From NCBI RefSeq assembly GCF_018263925.1, contig NZ_JAEVHF010000005.1, positions 62,001 through 126,000 of the forward strand: DNA of 64,000 nt, given 5' to 3'. The notes below the pieces were generated by a model. The model was not told where the DNA came from. It was given only the letters and a program-made list of their open reading frames with translations, and did not search any database. The translations under genes were made by a program, and so were the position numbers. Each line of letters begins with the position of its first letter. Position 1 is the stretch's first letter. Positions 1 to 8,710 of the stretch are shown one piece after another. Origin of the DNA: Kistimonas asteriae (GTDB lineage Bacteria; Pseudomonadota; Gammaproteobacteria; Pseudomonadales; Endozoicomonadaceae).

Positions 1-175
1 CCTTCAGGGTATTTAACAGCTTCCAGGTGGAGTAAGTGCCATTGCTGTCAGAAAGACTGTCGCCAAACACCAGAACCTTTTTGACCTGAAGCTCATCCGC
101 CTGACTGCCAATAGGCAGGCAAAAAAACAAAAACAGCGCAAGGAGCCAACGAGCCCCAGCAAGTAAAGCTTTCAT
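1..175 (-). CDS. Secreted GDSL/SGNH-family hydrolase, N-terminal part (runs off the window)
   Basis: The first 58 codons of a minus-strand gene begin at the ATG at 175. The product opens with a signal peptide: positive residues, a leucine/phenylalanine-rich core and an AxA-like site near IGSQA. After about 10 residues comes VLVFGDSLSDS, the block I motif of SGNH/GDSL esterases and lipases, in which the Ser of GDS is the nucleophile. The family hydrolyses acyl esters (lipase, thioesterase or arylesterase activities), so an exported esterase is the best call, but substrate and full length cannot be judged from the fragment. It is divergent from the transporter starting at 342; the 166 bp between them hold the promoters of both. 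Confidence 0.8.
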   Translation of the reverse strand, partial: MKALLAGARWLLALFLFFCLPIGSQADELQVKKVLVFGDSLSDSNGTYSTWKLLNTLK

Positions 176-341
176 GATAAGGATCCTGAACAACCCGGTT
201 CGTTTATGAAAGTAGTCGTATAAACCCGGTTGCTCCATTCACATTGCACCAACGCAACAGTCGTGATTTACCGCATGGCATTGGCGTTCCAACAGGAATA
301 CTATGTCGCAATTTTTTTGAGCTACTGACCGGATCCCTGCC

Positions 342-2021
342 GTGACTATCGACCTTCTGGCGCTCCTCAACCAGAGTTCTGAGCTACTCCTGTTTGTTAT
401 CCTCGGTATTGGTTTGCTGATTGGCAAACTGTCGATTGGCACCTTTAAACTCGGGGCGACGATCGGGGTACTGGCCACCGCGCTGGCGTTCGGTGAGATG
501 GGATTCTATCTGCCGCCCGGTATTGAAAGCGTCGGTTTCATGGTCTTTATCTTCTGTGTTGGCATTGAAGCCGGGCCCCACTTTTTCAGCGTCTTTCTGC
601 GGGATGGCAAGTACTATGCGTCACTGGCCTTGTTCCTCACCGGCACCGCCTTCGGCCTGACCGTGCTGATGTCAAAACTGTTTGATTTTGACAAAGGCCT
701 CACCGCCGGCCTGCTCGCCGGTTCACTGACCTCCACCCCTGCCCTGGTCGGTGCCCAGGAAGCCCTGAAAAGCCTTAGCAGCCCTGACGTGGTGGGGCAG
801 CTCAGTAAGCTGCAAGACAACATGAGCATCGGCTATGCCCTGACCTACCTGGTCGGTCTGGTCGGTTTAATGCTGGTGGTTCGTTATCTGCCGCGCATTG
901 CCCGTATTGACCTACCTGATGCCGCCAGCACCATCGCCCGGGAACGGGGAATAGACGACAACGAAAATCAGAAAACCTATCTACCCATTATTCGCGCCTA
1001 CCGGGTCAGCAAGGATCTGGCGGCCGCCTTTGCGGGCCAGAACCTGCGTGAAGTCGGCATCTACCGGCGCACCGGTTGCTATATCGAAAGAATCCGACGC
1101 AAAGGCATTCTGGCCGAACCCGCCGGCGACGCCATGCTGCAGAAAGGTGACGAGATCGCCCTGCTGGGTTACCCGGACAGCCACGCCCTGCTCGATCCCC
1201 TGTTTCGTGAAGGCAACGAGGTCTTTGACCGGGATCTGCTCGACATGCAGATTGTCACCGAGGATATCGTGGTCAAGAACGATCAGCTGGCGGGCAAGCA
1301 TCTCAGTGACCTGAACCTGACCGAGGCCGGCTGTTTTCTGAACCGGATTACCCGTTCCCAGATAGAGATGCCGGTTGAGCGAGACATTCTGCTAAACAAA
1401 GGGGATGTGCTACGCGTCAGTGGCGAAAAACGACGGGTGGCCGCCCAGGCGGACAAGATTGGTTTCGTCAGCATCCACAGTCGTGTCACCGACCTGGTCG
1501 CCTTTTCCACCTTCCTGGCCATTGGCTTGCTGATCGGGCAGATAACGCTGCGTTTCAACAACTATGACTTTACGATCGGTAATGCCACCGGCCTGCTGAT
1601 TTCCGGGATCATGATGGGTTATCTCCGCGCCATGCACCCCACCATTGGCCATGTGCCGGAGGCAGCATTACGCCTGTTAAAAGACCTTGGGTTGCTGGTG
1701 TTCATGGTCGGGATCGGTTTGAATGCGGGGCGGGGTATTCTTGAATACATGGGCCAGGTCGGGCCTGTGATCATTGCATCCGGCCTGGTGGTCAGCACGG
1801 TGCCCGTTATTTTGTCGTATATCTTTGGCCGTTATGTCCTGAACATGAACCCTGCCCTGCTGCTCGGCGCCATTACCGGCGCCCGCACCTGCGCACCGGC
1901 CATGGAAACCGTGAACGACCTGTCCCGCAGCTCCATTCCCTCACTGGGCTATGTGGGCACCTATGCACTGGCTAACGTGTTGTTCACGGTGGCCGGCTCA
2001 TTGATTGCCACGCTGTTCTGA
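342..2021 (+). CDS. Aspartate:alanine exchanger-family (AspT/YidE-type) membrane transporter
   Basis: This 559-residue integral membrane protein has the AspT/YbjL/YidE layout: about five N-terminal membrane segments (residues 10-185), a central cytoplasmic region (about 205-375) with two TrkA-C-like lobes (stretches such as RRTGCYIERI and GDEIALLGYP), then about six more segments. GxxxG-rich helices such as GLLAGSLTSTPALVGAQEAL and TGARTCAPAMETV match the paired ion-exchanger repeats of the family. Members exchange aspartate for alanine or act as related carboxylate transporters across the inner membrane; the substrate here is unproven. The start is GTG at 342, the only start that keeps the first helix. 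The gene converges on tolC with only 21 bp between stop codons, so the two may share a terminator. Confidence 0.8.
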   Translation: MTIDLLALLNQSSELLLFVILGIGLLIGKLSIGTFKLGATIGVLATALAFGEMGFYLPPGIESVGFMVFIFCVGIEAGPHFFSVFLRDGKYYASLALFLTGTAFGLTVLMSKLFDFDKGLTAGLLAGSLTSTPALVGAQEALKSLSSPDVVGQLSKLQDNMSIGYALTYLVGLVGLMLVVRYLPRIARIDLPDAASTIARERGIDDNENQKTYLPIIRAYRVSKDLAAAFAGQNLREVGIYRRTGCYIERIRRKGILAEPAGDAMLQKGDEIALLGYPDSHALLDPLFREGNEVFDRDLLDMQIVTEDIVVKNDQLAGKHLSDLNLTEAGCFLNRITRSQIEMPVERDILLNKGDVLRVSGEKRRVAAQADKIGFVSIHSRVTDLVAFSTFLAIGLLIGQITLRFNNYDFTIGNATGLLISGIMMGYLRAMHPTIGHVPEAALRLLKDLGLLVFMVGIGLNAGRGILEYMGQVGPVIIASGLVVSTVPVILSYIFGRYVLNMNPALLLGAITGARTCAPAMETVNDLSRSSIPSLGYVGTYALANVLFTVAGSLIATLF

Positions 2022-2042
2022 CAATACGTCAGACCCCTGTCG

Positions 2043-3452
2043 TTATCCTTCTTTGTATTCAGCAGATGTTACCGGACGCGCTTCATTGCTACCGGCAACA
2101 TCCTGCTGAACTAACGGATCGGCACAAGGCCAATCGCCAACAAGACGAGTCTGTAACGCTGGCAACAATCGGCCCGTCGTATGCAGCAAACGATACTGGT
2201 CAATCATCAGGTCATGATCTGCCGTCGTATACCGATTCTGGGCCGCGAAGCTTTCCTGCTGACTGTCCAGCAAATCAATCAGTGTGCGTTTACCCACCAG
2301 AAACTGTTTTTCGTACAGGCTACGCGCACGATCAGCCAGCGAGACATGGTTCTTCAACGGTTTGAGTCGAGTACGGCCAAACTCAACCGCCACCCACGCC
2401 AACCGGACGGATTGTTCCATTTCCTCAATCTGATGCTGTCGACTTTCAATGGCCTCACTGACTTCATAGCTGGCCTGCTGTCGCCTGGCCATATCGGCAC
2501 CGCCATTGAACAAGTTATAGCGGATGTTCAACAGCGCGGACTCATCATACTCCGTGCCTTTGACCCCATCCCTGTCCTTGGCCCAGGAGGTTCCCAGGGT
2601 AACGTCCAGCTCAGGCATATACCCGCTTTTGCTGGCGTCATAGACGGCTTCTGCCGCACGGATATCGGCATCGGCGGCCGCAAGCAACGGGTGACCTTCC
2701 ATCAGTTGCTCAATCGCCAACGCCTGCCCGGCCGGCAACCCAGCGGCCAAAACGGGTCGGACAAATTCATCCGGTAACGCGCCAACCGCTTTCCGGTAAT
2801 GGGTTCGGGCATTCCTTAGCGCAGCCTCTGCGCCAATCCGGTCAGCCTGGGCCAACATCAACCGCCCTTCTGCCTGGGCCAGATCGGCATCATTGCTGAC
2901 GCCCTTCTCGCCCTGTTTCCGGATCAGGGCCACCAGCCGTAGGTGTTCATTGAGATTGATCCGGGCATGATCTCGCAGGGTCTGCGCCTTCAGAACATTG
3001 AGGTAAACCTCTGCCACCTCCAGCCCCAGGTTTTCGGCAGAGACACAGACCTGCTGTTCTGCCGCCTGTTGCCGGGCACGCTGTTGACTGACGTCACCCC
3101 GGGTCGCAAAGCCATCGAACAGCATCTGCCGGGCGACCAGAGAGGCCTCCCGCCGGGTTCGCACCTGTGACTTGTCATCCGCGTTGCCATTGCCATAAGC
3201 GGCAACCGTCGTTGTATTACGACTGTTCTCGTAACCAGCCGACGCATTGAGATCAAGGGTGGGCAGGTAACCGGCACGGGCTTCCTGAACTGATTCGCGC
3301 CTTGCATCGGCCACGGCCATGGTCATACGAAGTTCAGGATTGTCCCGTAATGCTTCTGCGACGGCTTCCTGCAACGTCATCGCCGAACTACTGCCAGCAT
3401 ACCCTGCCAACGTGACCGCCAGTAACCATTCCCTGATATTGGCGTGTTGCAT
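2043..3452 (-). CDS. TolC-family outer-membrane channel (type I secretion, LapE-like)
   Basis: This 469-residue precursor carries a signal peptide (cleavage predicted after GSSSA) followed by the classic opening MTLQEAVAEALRDNPEL. The rest has the two long outer-membrane-efflux repeats with coiled-coil segments (e.g. RQQAAEQQV, NLFNGGADMARRQQ) and the C-terminal half ending near LYEKQFLVGKRTLIDLLDSQ. TolC-type trimers form the outer-membrane exit duct of type I secretion and efflux systems. It lies 51 bp downstream of the RTX adhesin gene on the same strand, so it most likely serves export of that protein, as LapE does for LapA. No LapB-type ABC transporter or LapC-type adaptor is present in the window, so those partners must be encoded elsewhere. 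Confidence 0.88.
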   Translation of the reverse strand: MQHANIREWLLAVTLAGYAGSSSAMTLQEAVAEALRDNPELRMTMAVADARRESVQEARAGYLPTLDLNASAGYENSRNTTTVAAYGNGNADDKSQVRTRREASLVARQMLFDGFATRGDVSQQRARQQAAEQQVCVSAENLGLEVAEVYLNVLKAQTLRDHARINLNEHLRLVALIRKQGEKGVSNDADLAQAEGRLMLAQADRIGAEAALRNARTHYRKAVGALPDEFVRPVLAAGLPAGQALAIEQLMEGHPLLAAADADIRAAEAVYDASKSGYMPELDVTLGTSWAKDRDGVKGTEYDESALLNIRYNLFNGGADMARRQQASYEVSEAIESRQHQIEEMEQSVRLAWVAVEFGRTRLKPLKNHVSLADRARSLYEKQFLVGKRTLIDLLDSQQESFAAQNRYTTADHDLMIDQYRLLHTTGRLLPALQTRLVGDWPCADPLVQQDVAGSNEARPVTSAEYKEG

Positions 3453-3503
3453 GATCTCCGCCTCCTGCGTTGCAACCGGACTTTCGTGTAGTGTCTGTCT
3501 GGG

Positions 3504-6125
3504 CTATACGATCAATTGCCCATTCGTGATCAGCTGTAATAACACATCATCGCCGTTTAACAGGTTATCCCTGTTCTGGTCAGACCAGTGGTTTTCATCC
3601 AAACCCTGGAACTGCACCACCAGCTGGTGCGTTTCCCCTTCAGCCTGCGCACTCACCTGCAGGGTGGTTTGTTGCTGTTCATGCTCAATGGAAGCAATCA
3701 CTCCCTGTGCCTTCAGGGACTGCAGCAAATCGACGGGTTCCAGGTCAATGCCGCTGGAAAAATCCAGCAGTTCTGATAAATCCAGCCTGTCGGCATCACT
3801 GCCGAGGGCTGCTGGCTGCCCCAGGGTAAAATCCAGAATACGATCCAGCTGATAGCGATCATCCTCGACAAGATCCGCCAGACTGAACCGGAAGTCATCA
3901 CGTCCCGTACCACCGGTCAGCACATCGTCACCCTGTCCCCCCATCAGTACATCATCCCCGCTGCCACCATCCAGTGTGTCGTGGTCACGGCCGCCCATCA
4001 GAAGGTCACGATCCTCACCGCCATACAACCGGTCATCGCCGCCACCGCCAATCAGCGTGTCATTGCCCGCTTCGCCGGAAAACGTATTGCTGTGGGCATC
4101 GTAATCAACGACCAGGTCGTGACCACCGCCCGCGGCAAAATCATCATCCACATTGCCGCCATCCTTGAAATAATCGTCCGCAGATGTGCCGGATTGCGTG
4201 CCGTTTCTGTCGGTGATGCGATTCAGGTCTTCAGCAGCTATATGACTGAACACCTCGCCACTGTCCGTGACTGCCACATCAACACTGCTGCTCACACGAC
4301 TGCCGTCTGAATCCTCGACAGTAAAGTCAAAGGTCAGGTCAATCGCGTTCTCTACATCCGCTGGCCGAAAAACATATTCACCGGTCAGGTAATTCACCGT
4401 TAACCAACCCGCCGTGATGTCCGGTGATGCCTGTACCTTGAACTGTGTATAGGGTGCCTGAGGGGTGGTGTTCAGCAGTTGTTCCCCCGCCCCGTCACGA
4501 AGATCCACACTGTAAACCGTGACCAACCCATCTCCGCCGATATCACGGCCAACCAGATCCCCTGTTGCGAGTCGCTGCGGTACAGTCTCTACGAGTCTGT
4601 CTGACAGTGTGCCAGCGGTATTTTCATCCAGTATTTGGGCATTGCCAGGAAAAGCGATCGGTTCCAGATAGGCCAGATCAGGGCCTGTGACCGACTCCCC
4701 GGGCTCCCTGGTCATGATGCCGATCGCATGGACGTCGCTGACACTGTGGTTCTGCAGAAACGTTTCCCATGCCCCCTGATCGGGCCTGCCGGTACTGCGT
4801 GAGGGTTCTCCCGCTGTAATAAAGTACATCGCATGATTGTCCGCAGGATCAATCTGGCCATTCTCCAAGCCGGAGATAAAACCGTCCTCAGCCTTCTGCA
4901 GAGCACCTTTGTAGTAGGTGCCACCTTGAGGATCAGAAAAATCATTAATGGTATTCAGGGTCTGCAATACCGCATCGTCCCCCGTATGCCAGCCGTATGA
5001 TTGATAATTACCACCGCTGAACGTCACTACCTGAATCGCCAGCTCAGCCATAAACTGGTAATGGTTCAGCAGATTTGCCAATGCCTCCTGCATGAGTTCC
5101 AGACCGGTCTTACCCACATTTTCTGCCGACGGCCAGCCCATGGGTTCGGATAAATCGAGCATCAGTGTCAGGTTGAGTTTTTCTGCCACACTGTCGTCAA
5201 TACCCACATCGAATGACGGTGGCTGCGGCGCCCTGTCCTCTACCGTAATGATGACATTCGCATCATGGGTATTCCCCTGGTTATCGGTTGCCTGGTATTG
5301 GACGGTCACCGTCTCGGTTTCACCCGCTTTCAGGTTGAAATCATTCTCTGTGGTGTAGGCGAGACGGTTATCGACAATTATGACCGCCCCCTGACCAGAA
5401 GAAATTTCTGCCCCAGTCAGCGGATCAACAATCATCGCACGCTCAAGCGTCAGTGAAGTGTTATCACCTGCCTGCGCACGGTCATTCGTTAATACATCGA
5501 TTAACAACTCACTGTTTTCGGGTAGCAGCCCAATGTCATCAATTGCAATCCACTGAGGACTTTCAGGTTCTATTTGATTCGCATCATTGACTATTGAAAA
5601 CCGGAAACGAGCCTCTTCTTGAAAGGGTCTGGTTTCCAGTGACTCATCCATCCCTGATAGCGCATGTTCATCGTTTGATAACGGTGATGCCGGTTCAATC
5701 GGAGGCAACCCGTCGGTCGTTGTGAACGTAGCGTCCGTATCAGTCAGGCGGTTAAAACGACTGACAGGTGGCGGGTTGTCAGAGGCAGGCTCTGATGATG
5801 CTTCACGGTTTGAGGGCGTACCCGCGAGTGGCGGGGGAAATAACAGGGAAGGATCGACACCATCAGCTATCAGTTGTTCAACCGACAAGGCCAGTTGCTG
5901 CCACAGTTCAGCCATTTCCAGCTGCTGACCGGCAAGGATTTCAACACTCTCGCCATTGACCAGATCCAGGTGGGCAAAACCACCCTGCAGGGCAACCAGG
6001 GTTTCATCATTGTAAACCCGGTCGCCAATAGACAGTTGTCGTATTGAACCGTCCGCCGCCATGGCGCCGACATTGCCGGAGACATGATGAAGAGAACCTA
6101 TCGCGACAACTGTGCCTGCATCCAT
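3504..6125 (-). CDS. RTX adhesin-like exoprotein with retention module, VWA-like and cadherin-like domains
   Basis: This 873-residue protein begins with a LapA/BapA-type retention module (about 1-95, with the GDRVYNDETLVAL stretch), a low-complexity linker, a bacterial Ig/cadherin-like segment (about 195-297, LPENSELLIDVLTNDR), a von Willebrand A-like domain (about 316-520), a second cadherin-like segment (about 560-625) and RTX nonapeptides GGxGxDx (about 665-745). An acidic/hydrophobic C-terminus fits a type I secretion signal. Family members stay anchored in the outer membrane by the retention module until LapG cleaves a TAAG/PAAG-like site. Here the expected place reads PPPLAGTP, lacking the usual AAG. 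The MIDAS is also degenerate (DLSEP instead of DxSxS; TAGEP instead of TDGEP). It is small compared with typical LapA proteins and precedes tolC. Confidence 0.85.
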   Translation of the reverse strand: MDAGTVVAIGSLHHVSGNVGAMAADGSIRQLSIGDRVYNDETLVALQGGFAHLDLVNGESVEILAGQQLEMAELWQQLALSVEQLIADGVDPSLLFPPPLAGTPSNREASSEPASDNPPPVSRFNRLTDTDATFTTTDGLPPIEPASPLSNDEHALSGMDESLETRPFQEEARFRFSIVNDANQIEPESPQWIAIDDIGLLPENSELLIDVLTNDRAQAGDNTSLTLERAMIVDPLTGAEISSGQGAVIIVDNRLAYTTENDFNLKAGETETVTVQYQATDNQGNTHDANVIITVEDRAPQPPSFDVGIDDSVAEKLNLTLMLDLSEPMGWPSAENVGKTGLELMQEALANLLNHYQFMAELAIQVVTFSGGNYQSYGWHTGDDAVLQTLNTINDFSDPQGGTYYKGALQKAEDGFISGLENGQIDPADNHAMYFITAGEPSRSTGRPDQGAWETFLQNHSVSDVHAIGIMTREPGESVTGPDLAYLEPIAFPGNAQILDENTAGTLSDRLVETVPQRLATGDLVGRDIGGDGLVTVYSVDLRDGAGEQLLNTTPQAPYTQFKVQASPDITAGWLTVNYLTGEYVFRPADVENAIDLTFDFTVEDSDGSRVSSSVDVAVTDSGEVFSHIAAEDLNRITDRNGTQSGTSADDYFKDGGNVDDDFAAGGGHDLVVDYDAHSNTFSGEAGNDTLIGGGGDDRLYGGEDRDLLMGGRDHDTLDGGSGDDVLMGGQGDDVLTGGTGRDDFRFSLADLVEDDRYQLDRILDFTLGQPAALGSDADRLDLSELLDFSSGIDLEPVDLLQSLKAQGVIASIEHEQQQTTLQVSAQAEGETHQLVVQFQGLDENHWSDQNRDNLLNGDDVLLQLITNGQLIV

Positions 6126-6132
6126 GATGACA

Positions 6133-6191
6133 ATCCCTGTCTCTCAACGTAGTACTGGTTCGAAAGTACAACTATGAGCATAGACAGGGAT
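6133..6191 (-). promoter_or_regulatory. Leader inverted repeat covering the adhesin ribosome binding site
   Basis: A perfect 10-bp inverted repeat (ATCCCTGTCT at 6133-6142, AGACAGGGAT at 6182-6191) lies just upstream of the adhesin start at 6125. On the minus strand the proximal arm contains the likely Shine-Dalgarno AGGGA about 9 nt before the ATG, so the hairpin would hide it. A shorter nested repeat (GTACT/AGTAC, about 6153-6168) sits in the loop. This suggests translational control of the adhesin; regulator and switch are unknown. Confidence 0.5.
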
Positions 6192-6217
6192 ACAGAGACC
6201 AGCCAAAGCCACGTACG

Positions 6218-7591
6218 TTATGATGCCTGAGCCTGCTCCTCACGGATAATCCCCAGCTTCTGCATACGCGACAGTAACGTAGTTCGAGGCAACGCCAATT
6301 CACGAGCCACCGCAGAAAGATTATGACTGTGTCGTTGTACCGCTGTGCGAATCAGTTGTGTTTCATAACTGGCCAGACTTTCCCGCAACGGTCTTGCAGC
6401 GGGTAGCGGTAACGCGCCACGGTTATCCAGTCCGGAGGCCAGGTCAGACAAACTGTCCGGCATCAGGGTAACGGTTTCCATAGTGGCATCATTACCCGCC
6501 AGCAGTAGACTGCGACGAATCACATTTTCCAGTTCACGCACATTACCCGGCCAGTTATGTTGCTCCAGTTGCCGGATCGCGGTTCCCCCCAGGTGAGTCA
6601 CTGCCGGATTCAAAGCCGGGCCATAACGGGAAACAAAGCGCCGGGCAATAAGACCAATGTCGTTCATTCGATCTCGCAGGGGCGGAATCACAATAAAGCC
6701 GACACTGATCCGGTAATAGAGGTCTTCACGCAGGTTCCCATCCCGCACGGCATCAAACGGTGGCTGGTTCATGGCGGTAATCAGACGGATATCCGCTTTC
6801 AATGGTTCCTGGCTCCCCAGCGGCCGGTAATAGCCATCCTGCAGAACCCGTAGCAACTTGCTTTGCAGGGTAATGGGCATGGAATTCAGCTCATCCAGAA
6901 ACAATGTGCCGCCATCCGCCAGTGCCAGAAGCCCCTTGCGGTTTTCTGCCCCGGTAAATGCGCCGCGGGTCGTGCCAAAGAGCGTACTTTCGAGCAGGTT
7001 CTCAGGAATCGCCGCACAGTTCAGGCAGAGCATGGATCGACCTGCCCGGGGACTCATGGCATGGGCCCGGCGGGCAAACAGTTCCTTGCCGGTACCTGTC
7101 TCCCCGTATATCAGTACGGGCAGTTCACTGGCGCCATAAATATCAACCGCCTCGATCTGCCGACGCATGGCCGGGGCGTCACTGATAATCTCCGGGATTT
7201 CATGTTGCTTGTCGTTTTTATCCGGCCCAGCAGTCAAGACACGGCCAATTTCGATGGCGCCGATAATGTCGCTACTTCGCCCGTACAGCGGCATGGCACT
7301 GTGCATATAGTGCAGCTGCTCACCAGCCACACCACTGTAAGCCTGATAATGATCCGTAAAACGGGTCTGTTCCGACAGGCAACGTAGCAAGGTACTGTCG
7401 TCTGTCTGTAGCCATGGGCTGACCTCAAGGACATGGTGGCCCAGGATATTGGCCGGATCGACCCCATCCATTCGCGCACTGGCCCGGTTGTAGTAAACAA
7501 AATACCCGTCGCGATCGACAATTGTGACCGGTTGCGCCAATGAATCCAGCACATGTTTCATGCACAGAACCAACCAATTCAGCTCTTCCAC
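6218..7591 (-). CDS. ddaR: Sigma-54-dependent PAS-domain activator, DdaR-like
   Basis: The protein has an N-terminal PAS domain (about residues 15-115), a sigma-54 AAA+ domain with Walker A GETGTGKE, the sigma-54 contact loop GAFTGA and Walker B GGTLFLDEL, and a C-terminal Fis-type helix-turn-helix (NLSAVARELALPRTTLLSRM). It belongs to the NtrC/RocR class of enhancer-binding proteins. It is transcribed divergently from dimethylarginine dimethylaminohydrolase, the arrangement of PA1196 (DdaR) and PA1195 in Pseudomonas aeruginosa, where DdaR activates methylarginine catabolism, so the same role is inferred. The start chosen is GTG 7591, which follows a strong AAAGGGGG ribosome site. The longer reading frame to GTG 7633 would run into the inverted-repeat operator region and has no such site. 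Confidence 0.85.
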   Translation of the reverse strand: MEELNWLVLCMKHVLDSLAQPVTIVDRDGYFVYYNRASARMDGVDPANILGHHVLEVSPWLQTDDSTLLRCLSEQTRFTDHYQAYSGVAGEQLHYMHSAMPLYGRSSDIIGAIEIGRVLTAGPDKNDKQHEIPEIISDAPAMRRQIEAVDIYGASELPVLIYGETGTGKELFARRAHAMSPRAGRSMLCLNCAAIPENLLESTLFGTTRGAFTGAENRKGLLALADGGTLFLDELNSMPITLQSKLLRVLQDGYYRPLGSQEPLKADIRLITAMNQPPFDAVRDGNLREDLYYRISVGFIVIPPLRDRMNDIGLIARRFVSRYGPALNPAVTHLGGTAIRQLEQHNWPGNVRELENVIRRSLLLAGNDATMETVTLMPDSLSDLASGLDNRGALPLPAARPLRESLASYETQLIRTAVQRHSHNLSAVARELALPRTTLLSRMQKLGIIREEQAQAS

Positions 7592-7609
7592 CCATCCCCC
7601 TTTATCGTT

Positions 7610-7684
7610 TTTTCGACAGATCTTGATCAACACCCTTTGTTATCAGGCAACTTTATCTGTCGTATTTTCGACAGCTGTCGAAAA
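7610..7684. promoter_or_regulatory. Candidate DdaR enhancer: TTTTCGACAG repeats with a 20-bp perfect palindrome
   Basis: TTTTCGACAG occurs at 7610-7619 and 7665-7674, and the second copy joins its reverse complement to make a perfect 20-bp palindrome at 7665-7684 (TTTTCGACAGCTGTCGAAAA). A further half-site CTGTCG lies at 7657-7662. The palindrome ends about 120 bp upstream of the sigma-54 -24 element, a usual distance for an enhancer bound by an NtrC-type activator, and it overlaps the 5' leader of ddaR, allowing autoregulation. Confidence 0.6.
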
Positions 7685-7802
7685 ATAGATAAACACACCG
7701 GCAATCATTGCTGAAAGCGGCCTACTGCTCCAGAAAAAACACTGAAAAACCGGACAAACAGCACCTTTTTCCTGATCTGTATCAATTCTCACCGACACCA
7801 TC

Positions 7803-7819
7803 TTGGCACGCATGTTGTT
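7803..7819 (+). promoter_or_regulatory. Sigma-54 promoter of ddaH
   Basis: TTGGCACGCATGTTGTT matches the -24/-12 consensus (TGGCACG-N4-TTGCW) with the correct GG-N10 spacing; the only important deviation is GT in place of GC at -12. It lies 43 bp upstream of the ddaH start and downstream of the palindromic enhancer candidate, next to a sigma-54 activator gene. Confidence 0.72.
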
Positions 7820-7862
7820 AGAGGAAGAAGCGTAGATACAACGACGAAAAAGGTAGCAGTTC

Positions 7863-8624
7863 ATGTTCAAGCACATCATCGCCCGTACCCCCTGTCGTGC
7901 ACTGGTTGACGGCCTGAGTGAAGCTAGCCTGGGCAAGCCCGATTACGCAAAGGCGCTGGAGCAACACAACACCTATATCCGAGCCCTGCAGACCTGTGGC
8001 GTTGACATCACCATTCTCCCTCCCGCTGAAGACTTTCCCGACTCTGTTTTTGTTGAAGACCCGGCGCTCTGTACCCCCCATTGTGCCATTGTCACCCGCC
8101 CGGGTGCCGACAGCCGTCGTCAGGAAGCGGAACTGATTGCCCCTGTGCTGCACCGTTTTTACAAGAACGTTGAACGCATCGTTGAACCCGGCACCCTGGA
8201 TGCCGGTGATGTGATGATGGTCGGCAGCCATTACTACATTGGCAAATCCGCCCGCACCAACGAGGACGGCGCACAACAGCTGATCGCCATTCTGGAGAAG
8301 CATGGCATGACCGGCTCCATCGTCACCCTCGAAGAAGTACTGCACCTCAAGACCGGCCTCGCCTACCTGGAAAACAACAATCTGTTGGCGGCCGGCGAGT
8401 TTGTCACCAAACCCGAATTCCAGCAGTACAACATTATCGAGGTGCCGGTCGAAGAGTCCTATGCCGCCAACTGCATCTGGGTCAACGGCACGGTCATCAT
8501 GCCCTCCGGCTACCCCAACACCCGCGACAAGATTGCCTCCCTGGGATACGAAGTGATTGAACTGGATACCTCCGAATACCGCAAGGTAGACGGCGGTGTG
8601 AGCTGCATGTCTCTGCGTTTCTGA
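7863..8624 (+). CDS. ddaH: N(G),N(G)-dimethylarginine dimethylaminohydrolase
   Basis: At 253 residues this closely resembles P. aeruginosa DDAH over its whole length (shared stretches such as MFKHIIARTP, LGKPDYAKALEQHN, FPDSVFVEDP and HLKTGLAYLE). It hydrolyses asymmetric dimethyl- and monomethyl-arginine to citrulline plus the methylamine, in the cytoplasm. Catalytic residues visible are His161 (VLHLKTG) and the nucleophile Cys248 (GGVSCMS). The acidic residue before AGD is Asp113, where the Pseudomonas enzyme has Glu114. A sigma-54 promoter precedes it, and an antiporter gene follows 86 bp downstream, forming a methylarginine uptake/degradation unit. The start ATG 7863 has AGGTAGCAG upstream, a weak but acceptable ribosome site, and aligns with the family N-terminus. 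Confidence 0.93.
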   Translation: MFKHIIARTPCRALVDGLSEASLGKPDYAKALEQHNTYIRALQTCGVDITILPPAEDFPDSVFVEDPALCTPHCAIVTRPGADSRRQEAELIAPVLHRFYKNVERIVEPGTLDAGDVMMVGSHYYIGKSARTNEDGAQQLIAILEKHGMTGSIVTLEEVLHLKTGLAYLENNNLLAAGEFVTKPEFQQYNIIEVPVEESYAANCIWVNGTVIMPSGYPNTRDKIASLGYEVIELDTSEYRKVDGGVSCMSLRF

Positions 8625-8649
8625 ATCATCCCTGATGGTTCACACCCAC

Positions 8650-8675
8650 AACAGGGATGCCCGTGCATCCCTGTT
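8650..8675 (+). other. Intercistronic hairpin between ddaH and the antiporter gene
   Basis: A perfect 11-bp stem (AACAGGGATGC/GCATCCCTGTT) with a CCGT tetraloop lies between the two genes. No T-run follows, so it is more likely an mRNA-stability or partial-attenuation element than a full terminator. Confidence 0.55.
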
Positions 8676-8710
8676 CCCGCCCTTACCCACAGGCAGACAC
8701 GGAGTACACA

